Shown one piece after another: positions 50,022 through 63,125 of a DNA stretch of 64,000 nt. The notes below the pieces were generated by a model. It was not told the DNA's origin, searched no databases, and worked only from the letters and a program-made list of their open reading frames with translations. Position 1 is the stretch's first letter. Each line of letters begins with the position of its first letter. Source of the stretch: Lutjanus erythropterus (lineage: Eukaryota; Chordata; Actinopteri; Lutjaniformes; Lutjanidae); contig CM034594.1 of the NCBI GenBank assembly GCA_020091685.1, positions 5,392,903-5,456,902 of the forward strand, written 5' to 3'. A program made the translations under genes and the position numbers.

Positions 50022-50924
50022 TGTTGTTGCCTGTTTCTCTGATTGCTGCTGCCTCAAAACATGCAATCAGATTTGATGTGCTCTTGTATTTTGGTGATGC
50101 TTGCACCTGCAGAAAAATGCTGAAATACTGTCACACATTTTCCAGCCCTCGAGTAAGGGTACAGGAAGTGGTATACAGCAGGATTCAGAGCTGTTTAAAA
50201 ATAATTCATAACTTTCCATGTGTTGCACCTGACTTCCTGCAAAGTTTCTGCTGAAAATAGCACATTCTTACACATTATAATACACAAGGCACACAAGCAT
50301 ACTTAACTAAACAACATTTTACTTTTGCATTAATATTGCAAAGCATACATTTTGCCCTGGAGTGGAAAGAACAATGCAGTACATGATAATGTGGTTTGCA
50401 CATACATCTGCAGATGCATCACTGCAGCTGCTTGAACAGAGGATGTATCTGACATTTGTTTTGCACTGAAGCTGAATAATTTAGTTTCAAATCCTCGCCC
50501 CTTGAAGACAAAAGTGTTTTTTGTGACAACTCATTCAATTTAACCTCTGAATTACTTTAACAGATTCCGGGAATCCATCTGATTTTTAATTTCTTTCCCG
50601 TATTTTATTCTCTTTGTAACCCCTAAATGAATTACACAGTTAACATAAATAATATAAGTGATCCACTAACGGAGGCAATATCTAGGTTAGCTTTAGCACA
50701 TACTCATTAATTATTAAAGTGGAAGGTACAGTTACAGCAATCACATGGGAATCACATTTCGTGCTCATGTTTCACTTTCAGTGACTGAGGGCCTCTCACT
50801 TTCATGCCTTTAAACAATCATCCATGTAGGCTCAGACCAAACACTCCTGAATGAAAATACACACAAAAAGAACCAGTGTGGACTTGATTAGAGATTCAGT
50901 GTTATAATGTGCTCATGGAAAATA
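50022..50924. promoter_or_regulatory. divergent interval between the ITIM receptor and the Cys-rich gene
   Basis: The two start codons face away from each other, 903 bp apart. The DNA is AT-rich with no CpG island and no clear TATA box at either end. TTTCACTTTCAGTGACTGAG at 50768 contains a GAAA/TTTC element that might be an interferon- or IRF-type site. No coding sequence was seen. Confidence 0.4.
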
Positions 50925-50991
50925 ATGCAGCTGTTCTGTTTTTCAGCTTCATGGATTTTTCTTCTGCTGATACAGTCCTACCTCGCATCAG
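50925..50991 (+). other. signal-peptide exon of the Cys-rich gene
   Basis: ATGCAGCTGTTCTGTTTTTC opens a hydrophobic 22-residue leader, then donor G-GTAAGA. An upstream out-of-frame ATG at 50915 opens a short frame overlapping this start, so the start is chosen on protein grounds. Confidence 0.75.
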
Positions 50992-53900
50992 GTAAGACCA
51001 ATGACTGTTAGAATATTGTTTTTTATAGTATGCTTAACAAATCAAATCAAACATATCAAATAATGCCATCCTTCCCGACATGAATTTATGTTTGTCAGAA
51101 TCATCTGAAGGGAGTGCAGACATGCCAGACATTGATCAGTGTCCAGAAGGAAAATACTTCTCCCACAGGCTCTGTTTAGAGTGCCCCTCCGGTCATTTGT
51201 AAGTCATCAACCATCTTTAAATTTACTGACCTGTATACTTGTACTATTTACTACATAGATGAGACCTTTGTTTAAAAGGAGACATTAGTTTTCCTCCTTT
51301 GGGGTATCTCACTTAAGAAGAGTCTGACTGATATTGGATTTTTCAGGTTGATGCCAAAATTAGGCAGTAAAAAAATCTGATATTGATATACAGTGGAAAC
51401 CTTGTATAGTGATTACTATAGCATGCCTAAGTTCAGTGTGCCTCATTGGACCCAAATTCGGAAAAGATACGAATGGTTGGTGAGAGACAAATTATTGTGC
51501 CTCAAATTACACATATGATGGTTGTCAAATTAACGGATAATTTTACATGCTGAAGTGTGTGGTAGATTTCTTGTAGTTCAGTTTAGTTTTGTGTGAAACA
51601 TTGTCATGTTATCTCATCTTTGATGCTCTATCAGTGACTTCAGATCCATTTGTCAGCCGGGAGGGGAAGGAACAAGCAAGGGCCATTAGCTTTTGGAGGG
51701 AGAAAATCATGACATCACATATGCGATCACCTCAACGGCTTATATGGATCAAAAAGCTTGGTACAGAAACATTCAAATGCTGTTTAAATAATTCTCTAGT
51801 TTATTTAGGGTCTTTTCATGCATGACAACATATGGAAAAAATTTAAGACCACAGTAATTGTTTTTTTTTAGTCATAGTAACCTGGCTGAATACCTGAGGC
51901 CGTGTGCACACTGGCATCATGACGGGGAAAAAGAAATCCATTTTCCCTCAGTGGAAAACATCGTCTCATTGAAACTTCAAAAATGAGCCGCAGTGAAACT
52001 TATCTAGTCTGCTCGTGGAGACAGAAAAGTCATGTAAAGTCATGTAATGATCACTAGATGAGGTTTCCACGGTATTGGCAATAGTCTGCATACAGAAAAC
52101 AATATACAGAACATAAAATATACCCATAAACACACATTATTTTTTAATAATCTTTCAAATGAGGTTATCAAACACTTGTGATATAGCTGTGTAATGGAGA
52201 CAGGATGTTTTACAGTTTAACAGTAAACTTGATTGTACAAAATTATATCAGCACACTGGAACAGTAAACCTTTACTGATATTTTGAATAATTACAAATTG
52301 CTAAAAATTTATGAAGTAAATAAAGTATTTATAAACTAGATATGAATAGACAGTAAACTTGAATTAAGAAAAAAGGAACAAATATACATAAAATATAAAA
52401 AAATAAAAACAGTCTGCATTATATTCTGTATAAAAAAGTTTTTTTTATCAACACATATTTGACAACATATATGCTGATACCGACATAGACTGATGTAGCT
52501 GCGACAAGCCAATACTGGCCGATATATTGGTCGGGCTCTAGAAAGAATTTGGCAGTTTTCAAAGATGAAATGTGTTCAGTCACTGCAAGAATACATTTGT
52601 TAACTGTAATTTAGATAACAAATATATTTTTGTTATATAGTTGTCCTGGAAATGTATCTGCACCTCATCAATGTCCAGCAGGAACATTCAACTTCCACAC
52701 GGGGAAAAGCTGCATCAGTGACTGTAAGGTAAGAGAGAGCTGTGGGTAAAAAACAGTCAAACTTTCAAACAAACATTTTTCTGTCTTTGAAAGAAAAACA
52801 AATTGTATATTTCACTTGATATTCTTTATAACAATGAATCAGACTCATGTTCTTTTTTCACAACAAACATTTTGTCACGTTAGGAAAAGCACAGGTGTAA
52901 CTATATTAACAAGAATTCAGCTCCAGCAATTACTGCAATGCAGTGCAGCAATTAATGATTAGTTGCACCTGTCAAGTCAAAGTGTCTGCTGTGAAGAGAG
53001 TCTATTCAAACTGTGCTTGATGTTGTTCCTGTTTGCATGTAGTGCCGGAATAAATGAAAAAAAATTGGTTCCCAATTGAGCAATTTCATGTGTGAGGCCT
53101 TCCCGTGAATTTTCTCAGTAATGTTGGAACAGCAACTCACATATTTTGTGAAAATTTGGGTACACGGCTTGCCAAGTTGTTAACTGTTGATACATACAGA
53201 ATCGCAGAAATATGATGGACGAAAGTAAATGTTTGGTTGTTAACTTTTTATTATTTTATTGTTACATTATTATCTATAATATGTTATCAGGTTGCAAACA
53301 TTAGTTACTGTTCATGTAGAGTGACCTAGATTAGTTACGAAAGATATTTATTACCATTAACCCCAATAACAAGTCAGGTAAAGAAATATTTTAGTGGTTT
53401 TAGACAGGTGGTTTTAGTGGTTTGTAGTGTCCACATAGTTTCCAAGGTTGGGAGAGTTACTTTAAAATGGTATTCTGATACAATTACTTATTAAAAAACA
53501 AACAAACAGTAACCTAATACAAATATCTCAATATTAAAGTAAAGTAACCTGATTACTTTCTGTTACTTTCTATTTCCTCTAACATTTAGCTTTTTGTCTG
53601 TGTAGGTAACACTAGTGGTTGGCCTGTGTAGCTATCAGTTGGTCTGTGTACATAATGTCAGTAGTTGGTCTGTGCTGCTGAAAATGGCAGTTGGTCTGTA
53701 TAGTTATTGGTTGGTCTGTTTAGCTAACGTCAGCAGTTGCACTTTGTAGCTAAAGCTAGTAGTTGCACTTTGTAGCTAAAGTTAGCAGTTGCACTGTGTA
53801 GCCAACGTTAGTGGTTGGCCTGTGTAGCTAACATTAGCAGTTGGTCTTACCTGTCAGATTAGTTGGCCTCACTGAGAACAGTGGTATTGCGAGATGCATG

Positions 53901-56900
53901 CAGTGTTGTAATGTGCATGCACTCTACAGGGTGGTATATCGTTCTTTATTTTAAAATGTGTTTTAAAATTGTAATCCTACTGCTAATCCCCAGTTTTTCT
54001 AAATGTAACTGTAATCTAATTGCATCTTATTTTGTTGTAACTGCACTGGAATACAGCTACCTTTTTTGTATCTTAATTATGTAATACCTTTACATGTAAT
54101 CCATTACTTCCCATGCATTATGACTTAAAAGCACACACCAAAGTCGGAAGGATTACTCCTCAAGTCAGGAAGTGGGACCATCTGAGGGGCATGTGAATGC
54201 AGCATGTGTGACAGGTCATACTGATGTCACTGCACTGTCTTTACTAATCTCTGTATGTTGTAGCCTTGTTTTCCAGGTCTGATCAGTTCAGAGGACAGAG
54301 TGGACTGTAGGCTATGTCCTGCAGGTTTCTCATGTGATCCAGCCAACGGGACCCTCTCTTTATGCCCACCAGGACAACATTCTCCTGAGGGGGTCCTACA
54401 GTGTCTCACCTGCCCTGTTGATTCGGTCTGCACCTCTGGATTTCCTGTTAAGGTAACTATTACAACAATGACAAAATCCTTCCTCCAAAATTATGCTGCA
54501 TCTGTTATTCTAAATGGTTAGCAACATGTTCCTAAAAAATTGAGTTAATATAACTCATATACTTCTCCTCTTTGCTCATTTATTTATCTCTTATACATGC
54601 CTTTTAGTGCAGGCCTGGCAAGGAGCCCAACGCAGATCACACTGTGTGTATTGACTGTCTCCCAGGCTTCTACTCCACTCTGTGTACTATCCAGTGTGTG
54701 CAGTGTCCAGCAGGTAGTGCAGTAATAAAACACCGTTAACATGTCTATTCTGCTCTCAACACTGTGTTTGATATGAATAAATATGATCATTTGTGATGAA
54801 TGGTATATCCTCTGCCTGTTGTAGGAAGTTACTGTCCAGAGAGTGGGATGTCACAGTTGCTCCCGTGTCCTCCTGGTTGGTCTTCCTCACCTGGCCAGAC
54901 GTCCTGCCGTAGCTGTAATGATACGTCTTTGCTGTGTGGGGGAGCTGTGGCCCCCCGCTGGAGCCAGCAGGTCCACAGGTCCAGTCAAACAGTCCCCTGT
55001 CGAGCAGGAACATACAAAGACACGAGGGAGTCGTCGACATGTGTGATCTGTCCAGTAGGTTAGTGTTTATCCCTGCACACTGTCAGTTATGTTACAGTTT
55101 TCTTTCCTCCTGGAAGAAGTCTACTATGTATCTGTATATGCATTTGTTCACCCCAGGTCATTACTGTGTGGGAGGTGTAGCTATATCCTGTCCTGCAGGG
55201 ACTTATGGTCCAAAGGAAGGTCTGCGATCCCTGAGAGACTGCACAATCTGTCCTGCAGGTATATTGCAGTATTGATAGTGATAAACCATTTCTATTATTA
55301 TGCTCAGAGGCTGGGTTGTACCAATAAAGATTAATTTTTAAACTAGATTAAATAATGGTTTAACTTAAAATTATGTCACGCCAAACTTAAAAACTATCTT
55401 AAAATGAAAAAAGATTAGATTTAAACATTTTTTTTAAAACCTCAGTTTGGTTTTTGGATTAAGTTAGATTAAATTGAATTCTGTTACACTGAAACGTTAA
55501 ACTCCAGTTTAAAATGGGAACCAGTATTAACCTGAAATTTACATTTCATGATATATTAAACTCTATTTAATTTCAGTTTACATCAATAAACTAGCTTCTC
55601 AAGCTAAATGGGCCGAATGTACTTAGCTAATTGTTTATCATGTGTTTGCTATAAATGATATCCTTTATGAACTTATCTATAAATACTTTTCTCTAGGGTT
55701 TTACTGTCTGGAAGGCAGCTCACAGAGACCCACCTCCCAGTTCCTGTGCCCACAAGGCTATTACTGTGAAGAGGGCACTGCCACCCCTCATGGGTCACCT
55801 TGCCCTGCTGGTACAGCGGGGGAACAACTGGGTCAGACAAGTAGGGCAGCTTGTAAGAGATGTAGAGAAGGACGCTTCTGTCCTGCAGGTAAGTCTTAGC
55901 ACTGATACAGTGACTTCAATGGAGAAACAAATACAAACTGAGTACATCCATACTTGAAGAAAGAACATGAAGTGAAGATGGATTTTAGAGGTGAAATGTT
56001 ACTGCAGGATGCACTGCACCAACTGTTCCATTTTTTATCTGTGTGTGCCTGCACATGCATGCGACAGGCTCATCTGGGCCTGGCTTGCCCTGTGCTCGGG
56101 GGAGATACTGTCCTGCTGGCTTGGAAGAAGTGTTATGTCCTCGAGGCACCTTCACTCCTCATCAAGGGGCAATAAGTGAGTTTATATGCTGTATTATTAC
56201 TGTTTTATACTCACCATGTCATAGTTATAGTTCATATTCACAGTCATTGATTTTTTCCCTGCCTACTAGCTATGAGGCTTCAGCTTGACATTTATTTTTA
56301 AGTGAAATTGTTATTTGGGAACAGCCCCACAGTCCTTCTGCAGCTTAGCTTTAACTACTATGGTGCTATAGCAGGCTTATCTCTACGGCAAAACTCAGTG
56401 GTTATATAAAAATATATGTGTTGTTTAGTTCCCATGAAGAACCAGAATATAAGGATGAGAAATTGCAACAGATGGATGCCAGGAGGGCAAGGAGAGATTT
56501 GTAGCAATAAAAAAAACACAACTGTCGATAGCAAGCTGGAGCTGTGAGCCCAGTATAGAAAAAATAAAGGGTGACTGTTCAGGGAATAAACAAATAAACA
56601 GCTTGCACACTGCAGGGCTCCACTGTCCACTTTTCTATTGACTCATGGGAAATCTAACTATGTGCCACAAGAGCAGGGACCGTAAAACAGGTGTAGATTG
56701 CAACAACTACGATTGATACTTGAGGTACTCATCCATAGTCAGCGTAGGTGTGTGTTTGGAGAAGCAGCAGGAGCACCAGTGTAGAAAGCTATACTGTTTA
56801 AGCCACGAAAAAAAGGCTCACCTGAAAAAAAAAAACAATATTAGTTTAAGTGTACACTGTACACTATATTAAGAGTATTTTCATCATTTTACTTTGCCAT

Positions 56901-57744
56901 CAGGCAGCCTTTTCTGACAGGAAATCACTGTTATATAAACAAAATATCACTCTCTCCATACCAAACAAACTGCAGTTCTGGTCTATCACTGCCTCAGTCT
57001 ATTAGTTAGTTTGTATTATTGTTTGGCTTTGGTGTTTATTCAGATTCACCAAAGTCACATAATCACACAAACCAATCAATCTATTGAGGCGGCAGTGGAC
57101 CAGAAACTCCTGTGTTCTGTGAGGTAAAATAACTGTTTTACCAAATTAGTCTGGTTACTCTGGAGAGAGTGATATTTGACTTATATAACTGTGGTTTCCA
57201 GTAGGAAAAGCAATTAGGTGGACCTTTTTAGGGGGCTAAAATGCATTCTGCTGCAGTACATTGTTTAGCTTCCTGTACTGGGACTCCTGCTGCTTCGCCA
57301 GACTGCTGGTTACACTGACTTTGTGTAAGTACACTGCCACTTTAAACAATCCCTTTAAAATGAAGAAAGAATAGACATCCTTGTAAAGTAGGCCCATAGT
57401 GTATTCTAAACTTACATTCATCTCGTCATGACAATGACATGTTTGTGACTGTTCCTTTCAGGTGTGAAGGACTGTCTCAAATGCCCAGCTGGCTTTTATT
57501 GTCCTGAGGGGACAAGTGACCCTGTCCCCTGTCCACCAGGCTCCTTCAACCCATTGGAGGGTCAGGATGAGTTGGCTGATTGCAGGGAGTGCTACGCAGG
57601 GAAGGCCTGCACACAGGTCGCTCTGAGAGCCCCCGATGTGGACTGCATGCAAGGGTGAGTAACTTCTTTAGATCCTCTTCAGATGCATACTTCAGTGATT
57701 CTGTAAACTTTGGGGTTTTGATACTGAGACTTCACATTCTGTTA

Positions 57745-57790
<46 letters not shown>

Positions 57791-60700
57791 GGTATTGTTA
57801 CTCTATAATTTCGATCAATTTGCCTGAATTGTGACAGGTTTGTATGTCCCCCTGGTTCCTCCAAACCCAACGCTCCAACCAATGCCTGCCCACCAGGGAC
57901 ACTGAGCAATCGCACAGACCTCACTGACCGCTCGCAGTGTCAGAAGTGTCCAGCACGATACGCATGTCTTCGAGGTGCCATTTATCTTTCACACGTACTC
58001 TATTGTATTCAGTTGGCCTTCAAACGGTACAGTTTGATATTTCATAGCATCAGAAGACATTAATTTAGTTTCTTATGCTGCATAGAGCTGGGTGATATAT
58101 CACTATAGTATACATTTTGGTATAATTCAGTGTGTGTTTTCCTTCACTTAAAGGCTGCATTGTGATTATATTGCACACATATTTGTACTTACTTGACTGT
58201 TCTAGAGAAATAGAATTAACAATGAATGCTTCTACCAATTTCATCACTATATCTACATCAATAATCAGTTTTCTTGTGTGTAAACATGTCATAAAAGCTA
58301 TAATAGTGATAGGGCTTCACAGTTCTAGCTAATATAAAAACAATTCTTATCTTGTTTAATAAACCATCTGTTGCACTCTGAAATAAGCACTGAAGTAAAA
58401 AACATGTCTGAGACTTAAACTTTTACATTTCTTGTGACAAAAAAAATGCGTGTTGTGTTACGTTGTGTTACTGAGGTTTGGTCTGGCTGCTGCTGGTGGA
58501 TTTTGTGATGTGATTTAATAGTTCTGTAGGACCGAGTGAATAATCATCATTTAGAAATGAGATCACATGATCACAGTTGTATGAACTGAGATCCGTTTTT
58601 TTGTTGTTGTTGTTTTTGTTTTTTACAGTTAATAATGCAGCCCTTAATAGTGATTCCCAAATTATTGTCAAATTATCACCATTGGTGCATTTGCTTGTGC
58701 CAGCATCACCTAGACTTATTCTGTATCAATAAAATCCATACTTTGCAGCTTGTTTTCCTGCCTTGATGCCTGTATTATTTCTGCTTTATCAGGAACAGGT
58801 GGTATCCAGAGACCCCCACTCTCATGCTTTGCAGGACATTATTGTCCACCTGGAACTATGTTCCCCACCCAGTACAAGTGTCCGGTGGGAACATGGAGTG
58901 GTCACAGTGGATTGGAAGCTGAGAGGGAGTGTCAGCCGTGCCCACAGGGTTGGTACTGTTTGGCTGGGTCTGGAACTCCATCAGGTCGATGTAACTCTGG
59001 ACACTACTGTCCTGAAGGTACGCACGAGTGTGACATAAGTGACAACATTTTAGGCCTTAAAATTACTTAAATAGGATTTGACAGGTCTTAAAAAATCGTT
59101 GAACTATGAAGTTAATGTTACTTTTGTAAAGTTGCATTAACTGCACACTTGCTCTTGAAGAATTGTGAAAACAAAATGTATTGATCACATTGTAACAACA
59201 GCAAAGCTAAACTGAAATGGAACCTATAACTCCTGATGCAAACGATGCACCCAGTTAGTGTGTTGTGATGTGTTGTGTGGGATAACATGGTGCTTCTCAT
59301 AAAAAATCTTTCTAGAATTAATTGTTAAAATTGTTTCTGTCAACAGTACTTTCATATAATATGGTTAAGGGCACTTTCAGCGAACTAATTTGAAGCTTTC
59401 TGCAAGAAAACATTTAAATTAGAGACTAAAAAGCCACCAGCAAACACCTGCCATCACACAATACTGTTCTCTATTCATATTTGGAGCATCACCAAAGTTT
59501 GATCGCAGCATGTCTTCATATCCTTCTTACTTTTTTGCCAATATGGACATGAAATAGGTCTGATACTGCATTCATAATTGTGCTTGAGAGGGCTTAAAAA
59601 GTCTTTAACTTTAACTTGATGAAACCTGTAGAAACCCTGTATGATCTAAATGTAAAAGTATTAAGTTTGTTTACTGCTGTACATGTTCAAATGTTGGCAA
59701 AATGGGAGACTGCCCCTTCCACCAGGAGAGTCGAGGATATGAAAGCAAAAAAAAAACCCAAAACAAAACCAAAAAAACACATATGTGTGGGTGACTGCCA
59801 GACTATCAGTCAGTATGCAAGATAAGGTAGGGCTTGGACAGAATGAAGATTCAACATAGCAGCAGAGCTCATCAGTTGTACAGTTAGGTCTGCCAAAAAC
59901 AGCTTCTGCACATTCTGGAAATAGTTTTGTGAATTCCATTTGCTAAAACAAATCTGTTCCATCTTAGCACAGAAAATTATCTTTAAAGTAATTAACAATT
60001 TGCTTTGTAGACCGTTAAGACTAAATAAAGCTTTTTCCGTCCAGCCTTGAGCCATCTGGCCTTTCCGTATGAAATTGATTTCATAAAATAAGATATTTTC
60101 TCTCCCAGATCTGTAATCGTGAGTCACTCATGTGTATATAACAATTTCGATGTTGCATCACCAGGGACTGCATATGGCACCCAGTTTCCTTGCCCTGTGG
60201 GTACCTACAGCATCCAAATGGGCAACAGACACAGAGAAGACTGCCTGATTTGTCCTGAAGGCACATTCTGTCAACAGGGCACCTCCAAACCTTCACCCTG
60301 CCCGCCGTAAGCAGTAATTGTGTGTCGAATGTCAGAGGGAAGATAAGGACGAAGACAATGTGGAAAGAATTTGCCATATGCTGTAAAATGAAGGATTAAG
60401 CTGGTGTAATAAGTATGATTTAGCATCTGTCCTGTCTTCTTCCAGCTCCACATTTCGCCGTCTGAAAGGAGGTCGAAGGCTGGAGGACTGCTCTGCTTGC
60501 CCTGCTGGCTATTTTTGTCCCCACTCAGCCACTGTCAACCCCAGAGTGTGTGGAGCTGGCAGCTACTCTGTAAGGCCCCATCTATAACACAGTCCGCTGT
60601 GACTGGTCAACTGACTGCACCAGTGGAAACCAGACCTGGTGCATTAGTCTCGTCCTTCCATAAGCCGTTCTGATTGTCCTATTTTTAGATTAGCATTTTC

Positions 60701-63125
60701 CACCCACTGTGATACCGTCTTAACATTACTCATCATGTATGTACATCTGTAAATGTCAGCGAGAGGAGTAGTTAAAGTCCAATTTTATTATAGTTCATCT
60801 TTTTGCTCACAATATCGAAGCAATGTCAGTGTTTTTCCATCATCTTCCAAGTTCGATCCACCTCTCCCTCGAGTTTTCAGTCTGTATTTTGCTCCCTCCC
60901 TCCCCCATACCAGTTGATATCTTTAACTTCAACATCTCTGAATCTTCCTTCACGTTCTCTGGTGTGTAGGATGAAGGATCTTTGGAGTGTTCTCCATGCC
61001 TGCAGGGTCACTACTGCAGTAATGAGACCACCAGTGAGGAAGCCATGTTGAACGTCATGGTTTGCCCCCCAGGCTTTCTCTGCTCCCAGGGTTTGGCCAG
61101 AGACCCCCAGCGCTCGGCCACCCTCTGCCCTCGAGGCTTCTACTGCCCCGGAGGAGGCATCGTGAGTCAGAGAGCAATACATACAGAAAAGGAAGAATAT
61201 AGTCTGCTTTTGCACTTTCAGTCCATTAAACTACCTGTAAATGTGATCTCCCTCGTAGGATCCCAACCCCATCCCTTGCCCCAATGGCACCTATAGTGAA
61301 TCTCCAGGTCTACATGATGCCAGTGAGTGTGTCCAGTGTCCTGAGGGAAAGTACTGTTACACCCAGCAGCCTCAGGAGCAACCAATTACCAGCCCCGTAA
61401 GTTTCCCAATAAATGAGATGTACAGATTTTAGTAGAAAAGTAAATAGCAAACTATCTTATTACAATTTATTTTTATCTAATTAATTTTGATCCTGTGTGA
61501 TCATATGTTGAACTACTGAGCACAACATTTTTGCCTTTAGGTCACCAAAATAAGATAATATAAACTTTATTGATCCTACACCAGGAAAATTCACTTGTTA
61601 CTGCAGCTCAAGGAACAAAAGAACAGGTAGAAAAGAAAAGTGAGCGATGAGTAGAAATACAAATATAACGAAATAGGAAAGAATAAAGATATAAAATATG
61701 CATTAAAGGTGAAATATACACTTTGTGCATGTAAACCTTGACACATCAAATAATTGCCAGGGAATTCTATTTTTTGAAATTTAAGTTTTTATTGGGGTTT
61801 TTGACTAAATTAAAAAAAAATATATATATATAACTACATATATGATGTTTTGTTTGTATCATATTTGATACGTTGGGCATTTATGAAATTCATTAGTTTT
61901 TATTATAGAAACAAAAACAAATATTGTTCATTGCTTTTGGAAGATTTGGCACATTTCAGTTGGTTTGGTTCTCTTTTTTCAGACAGGAATGTTTTTATTT
62001 TGCCTTGCAATAGGCAAAACAGTATAATGAAAATAATCTGAATTGGCCAATATAACATACAGACTATGATAGCCAAGGATTGGTTTTAGTGGAAATCAAT
62101 TCAAAAGACAATTATTTGCAAGTTCTCACTTGGTAATCATTTTTGGCAACATCCAAGTGTTTATAATGAGAGGCAGTTGATATATAAAAACACATATAGA
62201 TATCTCAATTCTGACTCTAAATTCATTTTAAGATGATATTTGTATCTGTAATTAGTTCAACAGTGTATTTGTGATTATGGTAGCCATTATACACACTGCA
62301 TAATAAAACTGTATGATGACTGAGGGATTCACAGAGTTATAGGGATATACATTCTTCACTCATACATATTGATAATTGTACAGGATAGTTCCACACATGT
62401 TGCAATACACACATGGTGTGTAGCATTAAACTAATGATAGAAATATTAATAATACTGCCTTGTAAAATGGATAACTGCAGAGAGATATAGAGGTTTGGTT
62501 GCACAGATTACAGTAGCAGCAGCAGTTCACAGAAGGTTTCACAGTATGATTAAATATAATTGCACATGATTATTGCACAGTGTAAATTTAAATATACAGT
62601 ACAAAAATAAATTACACATTTATAATTATCATGTATTATGTAATATTTCAGACAGGAGTGTGTCCTTCTGGGCACTATTGCCCCTCAGGGACTGGCTACC
62701 CCTACACCTACCCGTGTCAGGCTGGTCAATACAGGAACAACACCCTGGGTCACAGTGGAGAGGCGTGTGTGTTGTGTCCATCCAGGCATTATTGTGACAG
62801 ACCGGGAACTCTCCTGCCTTTAGTCTGTCCTCAGGTAGGAATGTCCTGCATTTTTGATAAACTGTGATGTTGCATGGATGAGACAGAGTATGTCAAATCT
62901 CTTTTTCTCTGCCTTTCACTCTACTTACAGGGATTTTACTGTCCAGAAGGCACTTCTTCACCCGCACCGTGTCCTGACGGGACCTACAGTTCACGCTCAG
63001 CTCTCAGTGATGGGTCTGAGTGCTCCCCTTGTGGTGGAGGCCAGTACTGCAGTGGTGTGGGACTCACAGAGCCCTCTGGAAACTGCAAAGAACGCTTCTA
63101 CTGTCGAGAGGGAGCCAAGTCTGCA
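50925..63125 (+). CDS. large secreted Cys-rich protein with tandem GCC2/GCC3 (ephrin-receptor-like) modules; 3' end not in window
   Basis: Eighteen exons: 50925-50991, 51099-51198, 52641-52728, 54264-54452, 54608-54713, 54825-55058, 55157-55258, 55697-55888, 56068-56175, 57462-57654, 57838-57974, 58793-59017, 60165-60306, 60446-60569, 60970-61161, 61259-61396, 62652-62834, 62931-63125. They give 2715 nt, exactly 905 codons, no internal stop. Residues 1-22 are a signal peptide (MQLFCFSASWIFLLLIQSYL). The rest repeats a module of the form CPxGxYCxxG...CPxGTY...CxxC, for example GFYCPEGTSDPVPCPPGSF and GHYCPPGTMFPTQYKCPVG. This is the GCC2/GCC3 pattern of SVEP1, SCUBE and ELAPOR proteins, but no CUB, EGF, sushi, MRH or kinase domain is seen. 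Many exons are phase-symmetric (1-1 or 0-0), which fits growth by exon duplication. Exon 18 ends at GCA-GTATGA; read through, it would stop after one more codon. I do not recognise a named orthologue. Confidence 0.85.
51319..52541. mobile_element. DNA-transposon remnant in intron 2 of the Cys-rich gene
   Basis: The left end AGAGTCTGACTGATATTGGA and the right end (complement of TAGAGCCCGACCAATATATC) are diverged copies of one terminal sequence known from fish repeats (GAGCCCGACCGATAT type). The inside is AT-rich with no coding sequence. Confidence 0.55.
53596..53843. repeat. minisatellite, ten units of 26 or 20 bp, in intron 3 of the Cys-rich gene
   Basis: Units share the frame GTCTGTGTAGCTAA...AGCAGTTG. 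Eight are 26 bp and two (starting 53622 and 53694) are 20 bp through loss of 6 bases; together they fill 248 bp exactly. Three neighbouring units begin CACTTTGTAG or CACTGTGTAG, a local sub-variant. Confidence 0.88.
57747..57787. repeat. (AT)n microsatellite in intron 10 of the Cys-rich gene
   Basis: A pure AT run of 41 bases, 50 bp upstream of exon 11. Confidence 0.97.
61551..62600. repeat. retroposon-like DNA in intron 16 of the Cys-rich gene
   Basis: Begins TAAGATAATATAAACTTTATTGATCCTA and GGAAAATTCACTTGTTACTG, resembling the retroposon end at 26511. AT-rich DNA with TTGCACAG motifs follows up to exon 17. No coding sequence seen; boundaries approximate. Confidence 0.4.

Noticed and set aside
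53596-53843. CRISPR-like array
   Set aside because: Units are contiguous with no unique spacers, and the genome is vertebrate; it is a minisatellite.
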